64,000 bases of DNA from Ixodes scapularis. Lineage: Eukaryota; Arthropoda; Arachnida; Ixodida; Ixodidae. The stretch lies in the NCBI RefSeq assembly GCF_016920785.2, contig NW_024609880.1:65934955-65998954 (forward strand), read 5' to 3'. The position numbers and the translations under genes were made by a program. The notes beneath the pieces were generated by a model. The model did not search any database. It worked only from the letters and a program-made list of their open reading frames with translations, and was not told the origin of the DNA. Below, in pieces: positions 52,270-63,400 of this stretch (position 1 is its first letter; every line of letters starts with the position of its first letter).

Positions 52270-52475
52270 GTGAAGCCAGACGCAGACTGCGCATGCATCA
52301 TACAAAAGACACATCTGCAAACAGGAGTCACCGCAATGTCCGTGGTTTCAATGCCACGTGCAAAGTTTTTCCATAACTTATTGTCATGCGGCATTCGAAC
52401 CACGGATCTCGCGGAAACTGGCTCTCGAACCTGTATGCAGACTGTCTTTTGTATAAGCAGCGTGATCATACAGTC
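52270..52475. repeat. Inverted pair of a short GGTTCGAATGCC repeat
   Basis: The phrases ACAAAAGACACATCTGCA and, inverted, TGCAGACTGTCTTTTGTA bracket two inverted copies of GTCCGTGGTTTCAATGCCAC / GATCCGTGGTTCGAATGCCG. A third, similar pair is at 63266-63400. The GGTTCGAATGCC word matches a tRNA B box, so this may be a tRNA-derived SINE pair. Confidence 0.55.
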
Positions 52476-54350
52476 ACGCCTCCGGCGGTACGCTTCAGCT
52501 GTGGGGACAAGAAAACAAATGTTCAATGTCTTGTTTGTTTTACATCAGACATCGAATATGACGATTCGAAGGCCGCTCCTCGTGGGTCCAAAGCACTGGT
52601 CAAAGCGACGCGCTCGTGCCCAGCTCGTGCTAGGCGAGCTTAAATTTCTTTGTTTTGTTATGTTGGTAAAAACCGGGCTCTGGGGACAACAAGCTCGATA
52701 AAGCTCCCCCTATAGTTCGATCTCCTGCCCAATAGCAGGCATTCCGAGATGTGGTGCTTGTGACCTTAAAGCACGATGACGTTTACTCCTCTCTGTGGTA
52801 GAAATCTCCGTCGTGTGAATACACTATTAATCAAGCCAGTTCTGTATCTAATATGAACCCCCCCTCCCCCTCCACTCTTTACCAGAGACCCCTGCATCTT
52901 ACGGGAGACTTTAAAGGCGTCATAAAATGTTTTTTCGAAAATTTTGCGTATGCTTATTTAGATTACCGGTCCTCTATTATGTAACCCACGTGCATTCGGT
53001 TTATAGTCCGGATCCAATTATTAGCGTAAAATAACACTTTCGGTTTCCCGGAGAGCTTCCCTTTTAGTTCTACGACTACGTCACATCAAGACGGCAAATC
53101 AGAAAGTTTTGATTTTTGACGTCACGCTACAAAACAAAGGCGACCAGATGCTTTCATTAGTTGCAAGATGTCCGATCGGTCGGACCTCCCCAAGCTTCAG
53201 AGTCACTTAATCGAGCTCAGCCGACGTTTTAGCCTTGTGCCTTATGCGGACAACCACTTCGACGAGTTCGAGACCGGTCACCATCCGACGGCGACACGGT
53301 GACACCGACAACGAAGACGGGACGAGCTCTCTGCAGCAAGTTACAACGGGACGTGCTCGTTCCGTGTCCAGGCCAAAACTTTGCCGCACTTTGATGTTCG
53401 TGTCGTAGTTCCCCGTTAAAAGGTGATCGGAACACACGTAACCCTGACTCGTGCCACTGTCGTCCGACCCATCGCGGTCAATGGCTCGAAGCCAGGCCGC
53501 TCTTCTCTGTGGGTCATCCAGCAGCTTATGAGACCGAATGTCGTTCGCTCTATCGTACTACCTTGTACTGCACATTCTCACAACGCACACGGTCGGCATG
53601 GCGAGTGCTGGAACGCATACACAGCAGACGCCAACGACGCCGAGCACACCGCCTCCTAAACCTTCCGCGCAGAGAAAATGCCCAGTGACCAGCAGACGAC
53701 AGGATCGGACGTTGTTATGGTTGCTGGACGACGGAAATCTCGGATGTGTTTAAAAACGAAACTTGCCAGCAATCACGCGATATAATACCGCCGAATTAGT
53801 TTTAGAACGCCTGTAAATTGCTCACTTTTTTCATAACTTCCTTTTTATTATTGGAACACAAAATTAAGTACAGTAGATCCTCAACCTTACGCAGGTATTT
53901 TTGTGACGATTTGTTCCTCAAACTGGCACCCTTTGTCGGATGGTCGTTCCATGAACCTACAGGCACCCCAAGAAAGACAATTTTCAAGCACGGTTTGTAA
54001 ACTGTTGACGCAATATTTCGCCGCAATATTCGAGATTTAAGACCTTTGAGGTTTCATTATTTTATAAAATTAAGTCCGGTCATATGTATTATCTTTGCAC
54101 GACCACTTTAGTTCCCTACGTCAAAGTTCGCTCGTATCCTCATCGGACGGGAGCAGTTTCCCGAGAGAGAGAGAGGAATTTCCCCTGAACTCATAACTTG
54201 TCACCGATTATAGTTATGTCCATCTGCCTGCAGGGACCTTCGCGGAACACTTCTTCCTCTTCGTCTTCTCAAAAAACTTTTATCCTTTCCACTCTGGTGG
54301 AAAGGAAAGGCAGCGGAGCTCTACTATGTGCCGCCATCTATGAGCGACAG
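52476..54350. other. Lysozyme intron 2, mostly unique
   Basis: Near 52812 is CGTGTGAATACACTATTAA, a relic of the MITE end seen at 38-1428. At 53866, CAGTAGATCCTCAACCTTACG loosely resembles a pogo/Tigger terminus. Frames at 53207-53437 and 53423-53659 are overlapping and have no domain. Confidence 0.4.
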
Positions 54351-54390
54351 CGGCAGCCAGACAACCGGCTTGTCGGTTGTCTGGCTGCCG
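54351..54390. repeat. Perfect 17-bp hairpin
   Basis: CGGCAGCCAGACAACCG, a 6-base loop, then CGGTTGTCTGGCTGCCG. The stem is perfect. It ends in no T-run and lies inside an intron, so it is more likely the core of a foldback element than a terminator. Confidence 0.75.
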
Positions 54391-54613
54391 GTTGCCCTTG
54401 TTGCTCATAAACGGTAATATCTGTCCAGAGGGTTGTGTCGAAGTTTATTTATCCACGGAAACAAAACTAGGAAAACTAGCCCTTAACAGCTCCGCTGTAA
54501 AACTATTTTCCATAAATAATCGTTCACTTGCCGTAAGCCAAAAGTATTTCAATCAGCGCACTGTAGTTCCTTCGTATGTGTACATTGGCACACAGTGCCA
54601 ATGAGGGTGGTCC

Positions 54614-54843
54614 AAACAGTGGTTTAGAGTGATACTGGGACGGGAGGGGGCAAATGGGGCACTTGCACCCCCCAGTTCTCAAAGTGGAGGGGGCAAGGCA
54701 TGTGTTTTGCCCCCCCCCCCCCTTAAACTACCGCCACTGGGCAGGGCAAACATTGGCCGGCGGCGCCCAAGGGATATGAAGGGCACCGCTCCCCCCCCCC
54801 CCCCCCCCCCCCCCCAATCAAAAACAAGTTGGTACGCCACTGG
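54614..54843. mobile_element. CAGTGG-ended, G/C-run-bearing MITE
   Basis: Begins CAGTGGTTTAGAGTG and ends, inverted, CAGTGGCGTACCAAC. CAGTGGCGTA is a frequent end of non-autonomous hAT-like elements in arthropods. The interior has long C-runs (54711-54722, 54791-54815). No 8-bp duplication found. Confidence 0.45.
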
Positions 54844-55804
54844 CTGACGTCGTCGCGCTTCCGCCGCGTGGAAAGCGTGGGGTAAAGTCCCTCGATAAAA
54901 TTCACGCTTACAACTACCGCCAACCATTGTTGCGGAAACACGCTATAGACACGTGCCGCGAGTGGGTGTTCCGCCGCCATTCGCTTCCAAGGGCCGCTCA
55001 TTTCAGGGTGAACTTAATCGCGCCGCCGCTCCGCGGCGACGAGACAGACCTGTGTGAGTCATGAATCTGAAAAAAACACAGCTACCATCTAGATTTCGCG
55101 CGTCGCTGTTTCGCGACTTGTGACTTAATGACAAGTTCTCATGAGCTATGATCTGCCAACGCTCTACATTTTCTCTCCAACTTTCCCCTCAGATACCTTG
55201 ATTGATGGCATCCTTCCACATATTTACGGCGATCTATTTTTAACACACCCCTCTCACACATTTCTTTCCCCCTTCCCCGCTGCCTATGCGAATCTTCCCC
55301 CTACCTGGAGGATAACAATCTGCATAGGCAGTAAACCATTTTCCCCGTTTTATACAACACATCCCCCCTTCCCCCCTCAGAGCTGCTCCGCCATTTGCTT
55401 CTAAGAGCCGCTCGAGACACGGTCCTCGTGCACTGGTGAACTTGACGCTACTTGCAAGGCTAATGCAATCGAGGTGCTTTAGCGAAGGGGGCATTGTCGC
55501 ACCCGCACGCAGCTATAGAAAATCCCATTGCTTTATACTTTATAAGCACATTAGAGACCGTGTCCAAGGAAAGCTGAAACGGCTTTAAAAAAAAAAATTT
55601 AGTCACCGCTTCTTTTCCGCGTAGTTTTTCTTAGATACTCTAAATATCGCCATAATTTGCCCTCAAAACGACACTACACGTGGAAAAAAAATGAAAGACG
55701 TTTACAATCCCCTGTAACGCCGAATTAGAGCGCAGCTCTGGAGGAGGACGAGGGGAAGGTACGGAGAGGGGGCTATGCCCCTCCTCCTCTCCGGCTCGTC
55801 TCCC
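54844..55804. other. Intronic, nothing recognised
   Basis: Two stretches, near 54890-54995 and 55380-55500, share phrases (CCGCCATTCGCTTCCAAGGGCC versus CCGCCATTTGCTTCTAAGAGCC), suggesting an old local repeat. No gene. Confidence 0.35.
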
Positions 55805-56110
55805 ATTTAGGGGAAAATTTTCCGCTAAATTTAGCGGGGAAATTTTCCCGCTAAAATTTGCGGGGAAAATGTTCCGCTAAATATAGCGGGGAAATTTTTC
55901 CGCTAAATTTGGCGGGGAATTTTTTTAGCTAAATTTGTCGGGAAAATTGTTCCGCTAAATTTAGTGGGGGAATTTTTTCGCTAAATTTAGCGGAAGAATT
56001 TTTCCGCTAAATTAAGCGGGAAAATTTTTTTTGATAAATATAGCGGGGGAATTTTTCCGCTAAATTTAACAGGGGAATTTTTCCACTAAATTTTGCGGGG
56101 AAATTTACCC
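55805..56110. repeat. 26-bp palindromic minisatellite
   Basis: About eleven units of TTTTCCGCTAAATTTAGCGGGGAAA, spaced 25-26 bp, with substitutions at several positions. Each unit is nearly its own reverse complement, so the array can fold into many alternative hairpins. In lysozyme intron 2. Confidence 0.9.
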
Positions 56111-56223
56111 ATAATGCACCGCGCGGTTACGCCGACGGCGACGGCGACACCGCTCAAGCCGGAAACGGGCGCTAGAGCGGCGCTCTAAAAATGCAGCCGG
56201 TCGCAGAACGATCAACAAGCAGT

Positions 56224-56270
56224 GGAGACGGAACGAAGCAATTCTTGCCTCGTTCCGTCTCCGCTACGCG
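56224..56270. repeat. Short hairpin
   Basis: GGAGACGGAACGA and TCGTTCCGTCTCC form a 13-bp perfect stem with a loop of about 13 bases. Confidence 0.55.
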
Positions 56271-56328
56271 TAAGCTCCTCGGACTCGCTAAACTGCCTGC
56301 CTCTTCTGTACAAAGATTCTTGAAACAA

Positions 56329-56470
56329 ACACACTGCTAGACTAGCAACCGTTTACTGAAGACAAACCTCTTCGGTCTTCCACACCCATTAGTTCCGGGG
56401 CATGAAACTAATGGGCGTGGAAGAATAAAAGGTTTACCTTCAGTAAATGGTTGCTAGTCCAGCAGTGTGT
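56329..56470. mobile_element. Foldback MITE, 142 bp
   Basis: ACACACTGCTAGACTAGCAACC at the left is inverted at the right (GGTTGCTAGTCCAGCAGTGTGT). The arms of about 64 bp run through TTTACTGAAG, GTCTTCCACACCCATTAGT and their complements. No coding region. Confidence 0.75.
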
Positions 56471-56843
56471 CGGTCCTTTTTCTCTCGCTCTTCGTATATG
56501 CTCCTGCGTTCAGACGGCATGTTTCAGAAGCATGAATCACCAACTAGCTCAGGTACACGCACACGCAGTAGCGCAGCAAGTATCGACGACGCACGACGCT
56601 GACTCTGCGAGCCGAGGAGCATACGCGAGGGTCCGTTTGTGACGCAATACTTTTAGCTTCTCCTTTTACTCCCCTCTCTACTCACGTTTAAAGGCGTCTT
56701 TTTTTTTATGTAATACTGGCACGAAATAGCCTACCCTTTGTGATATTTGTGATGCTTGAAATCGGACTCAATATAATTGAGTGTTTTCAATAAAATTTAA
56801 AACCGCTCCAATTTTTAATTTTTGCGTGCCAGCATCTTTGCTA

Positions 56844-56927
56844 ACTGGGCTGTGAAACGCGTTCTGCGCCTGCGCAGCAGCTCTCTTCTGTGAAATATCG
56901 ACGCTGCGCATGCGTCTACAGCCCAGT
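56844..56927. repeat. Inverted repeat with CTGCGCxTGCGC words
   Basis: ACTGGGCTGTGAAACGCG with CTGCGCCTGCGCAGC on the left and GCTGCGCATGCG with TCTACAGCCCAGT on the right. Short foldback element. Confidence 0.55.
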
Positions 56928-56975
56928 GATTTGCCATTTTCGCCCGAGTGATAAACCCTGGAAACGTGTATAATA

Positions 56976-57115
56976 CAGTCATGTCTCCTTTATATAAACT
57001 CCGTTAATTTAAACACCACGCAATATGAGGGGAAAACAAACTCGGGGACCGATCCGTCCCCATACAATTTTCCCTCGTTAATATAGGAACCCACAGTTCG
57101 GAAAATGAGCAGCTA
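56976..57115. repeat. Possible pogo/Tigger-type transposon end
   Basis: TACAGTCATGTCTCC, then TATAAACTCCGTTAATTTAAAC and further NTTAATNNNNAC words resemble Tigger/pogo sub-termini ('CAGTxxAxCTCxxTTATxCGAAC'). The TA before CAGT would be the target duplication. The other end was not identified. Confidence 0.35.
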
Positions 57116-57919
57116 GTTTGGGAACGAAAGGTGTAAATATATACCTTTTTTCTCTTGTTATTTTGCTTTACCTGCTTTCAAAGAAGATCCACAAGTACAA
57201 AAAGAAACATAGATAGGTTAAAAAAATACATACAAAACGTTTTATAAAACCTATAGACCGTTTTGTTTTCTGGTATAGCAACCCTATACTCAATCCAGTT
57301 TTCCAAAAACGCCATCGTTGCAGACTTCTTTTCTTTCCTATTTGTTTTAATCAACCTCCCAGACAGGTTATCATTTCAATCTGAGCACACACACTCTACA
57401 ATCAATATTGTCGCAAGATTCAAATATGCCCCGGGCTAGAACGGCGTCAACCGATCATGGATCACTTTGAGAACCGCTAGGGGGGATTGGTTTTCGTGTT
57501 GTGTACTTTGAACCTTATTTGAACTTGCTTAAAGGGACACGCTAACAACGCCGTTAGTTTCCTTCCCAAGTTCGCGTCGATGATCAATCTTCGAATATAT
57601 GTTTCCCTCTGTTCGCGGTCAGTTCTACGAGTACACAGTATATAAATTACACATCTTAAAAAAGTGAACATTGAAGGTTTCGCGGTGGCAGAGATTTCTG
57701 GTTTCACCGTTCGAGTTCATATTTTTCGCTCATCTGTGTGTTTATTGCCCGATGGTCAAATACAAGGTTCGTTGCTTTAGAAGAGCTAGCTCTGCCCGTC
57801 GGCTAGAGGCGTAACTTTGAACTGAAAAGGTTTTATGTGTTTTCTCTCTCCCTTTTTCTCTTTCTCTCTCTCTCTCTCTCTTATACAGTCACTGTACGAG
57901 TATTGGGAGACCGGCTAAA

Positions 57920-57948
57920 GCAAAAGCTTTGGTCACCAAAGCTTTTGC
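57920..57948. repeat. 29-bp perfect palindrome
   Basis: GCAAAAGCTTTGGT, a central C, then ACCAAAGCTTTTGC. There are no flanking repeats. Confidence 0.7.
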
Positions 57949-58612
57949 GTTATTTTGTTGAGCTGGCCACACGCGCAACCATAATGCGATTTCTATGTAC
58001 GTTTTCGCAAATGCTGTTTCAACACGTGATGTTGCGAGACGGTTGAGTCGACTAGCCCGCTTATCGTCCAGAAATGTCGTCACCCAAACTTCCAAAAAGC
58101 AACAAGGCAGGCGCTCGCAGACCGAGGCACTCGACCGCCATCTTCTTACGGTTAAATAATAAATCATTCTACCTAAAAAACAAAACAAAAAAAAACTCAA
58201 TGTTTTTGTCAAAAAACGTTGTTGTCTAAAGAATGTAAGGAAGAAACCGCAGACGAACATTCCCGAATCTCGATCATTTTCCCAAGCGGAATCCCCACAA
58301 AGCCGAGGCAGATCCAAAAGTAACTCCTGAATGTCACACTAGGATCCACACTAGCGTCACGCAGCATCTGATTTCTTTGTTTCGCGTAATGGTTCCGATC
58401 ACGCACACGGTTTTCCTGGTACCGGGGAATCCGCGAATCAAACAGGCGCATGTGGCGACAAAGCGTATGGGAAGGTTTTAACGCTCAGGAAGGGCGGATT
58501 CACAGTCAATAACAAAGTGAGCTTCATCGTTGGGGCACAACATATAACACAGCATTTTATATATAAAAAAACGCGTTTTTATTTGAATAGGAAACGAGTT
58601 CACGTCACTCAC

Positions 58613-58665
58613 TTGACAGATGCAGTCGAGGCACTGCCTTGTGACGTCATCAACTGTCTGGGCAA
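58613..58665 (-). CDS. i-type lysozyme, exon 2
   Basis: 53 bp between GCGCTGCAG and GTGAGT. It completes a Val codon from exon 1 and encodes AQTVDDVTRQCLDCICQ, residues 18-34. CLxCIC is the start of the mature i-type lysozyme domain. It leaves in phase 0 into exon 3, giving CICQASTKC. Small exon sizes and phases fit a real spliced gene. Confidence 0.88.
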
Positions 58666-61052
58666 CTGCAGCGCCTGCGCGTAGTGAAACAAAACATTAA
58701 AATGTCAGCACTGAGGCGAACCAAGAATAGAGGGGCAAGGTTTTGAAACCTCCAAGCGTACGTTGTTCGGTCTGAGGGTGTCACGACACCAGGACAGTCG
58801 CGAAATTCAAAACTGATTTGATATTATAACCCAAGCACGGATCTGGAGTCTTACAAGATCAAAACTAGGTTCTCACAAAAATTTAAAAACAAAGTCGCCC
58901 TTACAAAATAAAGATTACGTTCGCAAAGTGAAAGGAACGAAAACAAAACGTAGTATATTGTAATTTGATGACGACAGAAAAACATAGTGGTGGCCACAGC
59001 AGTTTTGTATCCTCGCGCCCGCCCACTTTACAGACACGCTTTACTAATATTTGTGGCTGTGTTTCACGAGCGGATTGTCTCAAAAAATTCGTTTGTAAAC
59101 TTAACGCATACCCTTCCACAGATATGCATAAATGGCGTACAAATCTAAAATGTGATTTGAGTTCGTACAGAAAAGCGTAAAAATAAGACTGGGAGGCGGT
59201 ACGACTGTACGACAAGAAATGCTATTTCTGATTAGACAGGGTCGAATTGCCCTTTAAAACTTTAGACGATGGCTCTCATTTTCAAGCAGAACTTTACTCT
59301 CTTTCTATGAACTATCAGTTTGAGTTTTTCTACTTTTTTAGGGGTTCTTCAAAGTTCGTTACTTTGCTGAGTCTGGTGTTAGTTTTCTAATAGGGATATA
59401 AGCAGTTGCGTGTGGAATGCTTTTACTGCTCATCTAGTAATGAGTCGACACATTTCACTTTCTTATATACTTGAAATAGCCGTCTTCGGCGAAACTTTCT
59501 CATTCTAGGAGAACTGATGAGTGATGAAAATACACTATAAACTTACATTAAATACAGCAATATCAAGCTTAGGTAATCATCTGAAGTTTTGAACATTTAA
59601 AATGGTTGATAATCGCAACTTAAATATATTTATCTGGTGGGGTGTTTAGGTCTAAAATATTATTTAAGTCGCTGTTAGATGGACAAATCAGGTTCCTTTA
59701 TTGCTTATTTGCAAAACGAAAGCGTCTACTATGACGGTAGAAATGTCACCAGAAGTTACCAATAAAAACTTCTATTCTCCGAAAGTTTCCGAATATTTGA
59801 AGGGTTGTGTCGGAATTCACTGAACACAACAAACCAATTTCAGACATATTTTTGAATGGCATAAGAAATCATTGTTTGAATAAAACACGTCTCCTGTCAC
59901 ACGCGAAAATCAAAGCAATTCCAGCAAAAGTCCTTCTGACTACGTATGGTACATTACTTTTTAACCGTGCCCCACTCAATCTTCTGACGTCATTTAACAC
60001 CATGATGGTGATTGGGTTAATTCACTATAGTAAACTATTCTCGTACCATATCTGAAATATAAGACATTTTTTCAAGCTTGCCCCCCCCCCCCCCCAATAC
60101 ATTCAATATCATTAAAATTACATAATAGACAGGGTTTGCCGTGTATGTTATTAAGTTGTTTTTATTAGATCTGCCCTCTTTGCGAAATCCGACGCCAGTT
60201 GACATCAAGATCAAAGCAAAATTACGCATTCCGGCATAAAGACTGCCATCAGAACGTCAGGCACTGAATGACAGGAACAAGAAGTATTCTATCTTTTTAT
60301 CTTTATAAGGTACAGAGTATAGTTACTTCACATGTTGTAGTATAATATTAGTGAACGCTAGAAAAACAAATAGACATGTTGTGACACATAAATACCAACA
60401 TAGAATTTGCGCCATTTTGGTAAAATAATTACACGTTGCCGTCCTTCGCTGCGTCTCTGCCGTCAAGAACACTCAGTTAGTCCGAGAGCAACTGCGGATA
60501 AGTACTCCCGTACTCATCCGTTTGCGCATGTTCCTTTCAGTTAACGTAATTAAATGTTCCCGTGTGACAGCGAACAAACGAGATTCGGTGGCGGATGTCG
60601 TCCACTAGAAGTGACGTAATGTTGCCTTTGTAACGGAGGCATTACAGTCGGCGTCAGGCTAAGAATTCGGTCCAAGAATGGCCTCCACCACGCGCTCGTT
60701 GTCTTCCGCGCGTACGACGAAGTGCTGATAAAGGCAGAAAGCTAGCGGCAAAGGCGGAGCATCCACTGAACTGATCAGTTTTCAGCGACTATTATAGTCA
60801 GTGAGAGTTTAAAAAAATTAGGGTGCGGCTTGTTATGGTACAGGCTTCTTGCATCGTGATTCGTCCTTCGGTGTTCTTGTCAGCTAAGTCAAAGAAGTAA
60901 AATTAAGGAAGTATTACTTTAACACAACCCCTTCGATGGCACGCTACGTCACAGCAAAAAGTCGGCAATAAAAAAATCAATGGCAAGAAATTTAAAAAAA
61001 AAATCACCAGACAGAAGCACGTAGCACCAAAAACCCAGGACTCATAACTTAC
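58666..61052 (-). other. Lysozyme intron 1
   Basis: AT-rich, 2.4 kb, with a C-run at 60080-60096. Frames here (58901-59215, 59807-60055) have no domain. Confidence 0.6.
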
Positions 61053-61101
61053 CGAGGACGGCGCACAGGACCAAGCACGCGGCTGTCGTACTGCGATGCA
61101 T
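61053..61101 (-). CDS. i-type lysozyme, exon 1 (signal peptide)
   Basis: Starts at ATG 61101 and encodes MHRSTTAACLVLCAVL plus one base, followed by a GTAAGT donor. A short basic start followed by a hydrophobic core and then Val-Ala-Gln-Thr from exon 2 makes a classical signal peptide with cleavage near Ala18. Exons 1-4 sum to 480 bp, 159 codons plus stop, the normal size for the family. Confidence 0.85.
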
Positions 61102-61389
61102 TTCTCAGCGAAGGGTGATGCGGTCTGCTCGTTCTCGTGTGGCCGGCTTTTCTCGACTAAGCGCCGGCTAAAAGCTGGAAGAGCGCGGCCTTCACCCAGA
61201 AACCAGTTCCACGCATGCGCCCACGAGGGTCAGCCCTCTGGTCTCGTCTCGCCGCTTCCAAGGTGAACAGGTTTCCTCGATAGATTCCGGAAACATCAGC
61301 TGAAACGTCTGCTACCTGTTCGCGTCCGCGTACACAACCCGTTCGCATCCGACGACGGACCGAAGGAAAGATTACGTCTTGTCTTCGGT

Positions 61390-61439
61390 CCAATCACGAA
61401 CCGCGAAGGCGCCGCGACATCAACCGGAGTGGCCAATCA
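61390..61439. promoter_or_regulatory. Two CCAAT boxes upstream of the lysozyme gene
   Basis: CCAATCA occurs at 61390 and 61433, about 290-340 bases before the lysozyme ATG. CCAAT boxes work in either orientation, but short motifs occur by chance and no TATA box was assigned. Confidence 0.2.
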
Positions 61440-63260
61440 ACTACCAGAAGCCCGAGTCACTTCCGCAATCTTCCACCCGAAGATGTATATCCCGTTTGCT
61501 GTACTACCTTACGATGGACCGCGGAGGACGCCAGGAGCCACATACAGTCATCGACAACTTAAGCAACGCAGGACGAGTCTTATGTTCCGGTCCATCCTAA
61601 GGAGGAACGGAGTACACATCCTTGCCGAGCTTTGTGGATATGTGCGTGCGTGAGGGTACGGCTTCGGTTCATCTTGGGGTGAAGGAGAGTCTTGAGGCAG
61701 GCCGTGCCTGGTCCTTGCCGTTACCTGCGACCCGTCCCGGAGGAGTTCACGGAGGGACAAGGGCGGCACGTCGACGTCACCGCCTGTCGGCTTTGGGGAT
61801 TCCCCTGGCGAAGGCGCGTGCGCAAAGGATTTCTCAAAGCCGGTAGCGTCGCGTTGAGCGGTACAGCGGCTTGCACAAATCCATCCGCCTTGTTTTCTGC
61901 CTCCTCAAGGCGAACGACCGCCGATTGCTAATGAGCGGAGTCGAACGTGACGTCCGTCAGTCTCGCGGTTATGTGACTCAGTGCCGCCGACGGGAGCGAG
62001 GCGGAGAGCGAGGTACGGCTGTGCCGCATCGGCGCCATCGCGTTTTGTTGCTGCGAGGAACGTGAGCTGTTTTGAGAGACAACCGGCGTTATCGGCTCTA
62101 GGTGAATTCTTGCGTCACTAACGCGAGAGATCCGTTATTGCGAAGTCTAAGGGGACGTTGCGTCACCTGTGGACAGCCCTGCAGAGACGTGATGCCACAC
62201 AACAAAACCGCGTGTTGAAATATTTTTTTTTTACAACTCAAGAATTGTTTTTAGGTTCGTGAGACATTGGGCTGAGTCAAGCCTGCAGCACCCCACTTGA
62301 TTAAAATGTATGCAAAGACGTTCACCTAAATATACTACACTTCACCTTATACAATGAACCGCAGCGGATCCTGCGAGCCATCCCTGCCAATCTAGTACTG
62401 TGTGAACATAGCAGAGGCCAGATTCCCGAAACGAGCTTTCGGCCAAAAAGCGTGCGTGCGACAAAACCTAAGAACAAATTCGTATTCACGAATCTTAAGT
62501 TACGATGGAATCCTACGACAGCTCCAGAGGTGTCTAACGCACTTTTTACGATCAAATCCACATGGGCGACATCTCGCTCGCTTATGTCGTCGCGTCGTCA
62601 CGACGAACAATGGGCATTTATTTTTCTACATGCCCTCCACGCGCGTCCCGACTTCAAGCATTAGGAAAAAACGAATAAGTACACTCAAAACTGAACGCCA
62701 CGGAGACGAAGGCTGGAACCACGGATACTCGTAAAACATTACAGTGGCGACGATCTCACCAACCAAGTGGTCGCCAAAAGCTAGAACGCTAGGTGTAGCA
62801 TAGCATGCACTCCGACGCAACGTTGCACTGACGTCTCTGGCCTAGACCGTTTGCCCACGACCGACTGGCTTGCTGAATGGAATATGCCCGCGCAACCTTA
62901 GTGAACCTTTCCCTTGTGAATGGCTTCAATTCTGACCTCTATGTTTGGGTAAGGGGGCCAGTCTCCTCCCCCCATCGACCCCTTGTTTTCACGGGTAGTG
63001 GTGGCGAACGCTTTCGACGAAAAGTGGCACTCTCCTCACTTTTATCACATTTTTGTGTGCTATAGAGCTCAAGTACACGCCGTATAGATTGTCCTCGCAA
63101 CAGGGGTACGTATACTTTTTAGTATGTTCTTTTTATTCCAACATTAAAGTACACCAACACATCTCGAGTTAGAGCAGTTTTTGCGAGCTATATGCAATGC
63201 CGGTCCAACCTTTCTCTGCCGAGCGTCACGTCAGCATGAGTTGCCATTGTCTAAAGCGGG
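61440..63260. other. Upstream region, CpG-rich then AT-rich, no gene recognised
   Basis: 61380-62060 is CpG-rich with several overlapping 70-80 codon frames on both strands, none with a known domain. It may contain promoter or 5' UTR sequence of a neighbour. 62400-62640 has paired words such as CGTATTCACGAATCTTAAG that look like an old transposon end. Confidence 0.35.
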
Positions 63261-63265
63261 GGTCA

Positions 63266-63400
63266 CACTGCTTATACATGGTACAAAAGACAGTCTGCAT
63301 ACAAATTCGAACGCGAGCCACCGCGAGATCCGTGCTTCGAATGCCACCTGGCCATGACTTCAAGGAGAAACATGGCAATCGGTATTCGAACCATGGGCGT
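63266..63400. repeat. Copy of the 52270-52475 repeat
   Basis: ACAAAAGACAGTCTGCATAC, then GATCCGTGCTTCGAATGCCA on the + strand, and ATACCGATTGCC preceded by CATGGTTCGA on the - strand. Same inverted arrangement as in lysozyme intron 2. Confidence 0.55.

Noticed and set aside
54351..54390. Hairpin as a transcription terminator
   Set aside because: No T-run follows, and intrinsic terminators do not apply to Pol II genes.
61379..61931. Overlapping 73-79 codon frames upstream of the lysozyme gene
   Set aside because: CpG-rich DNA opens frames in all phases; no known motif.
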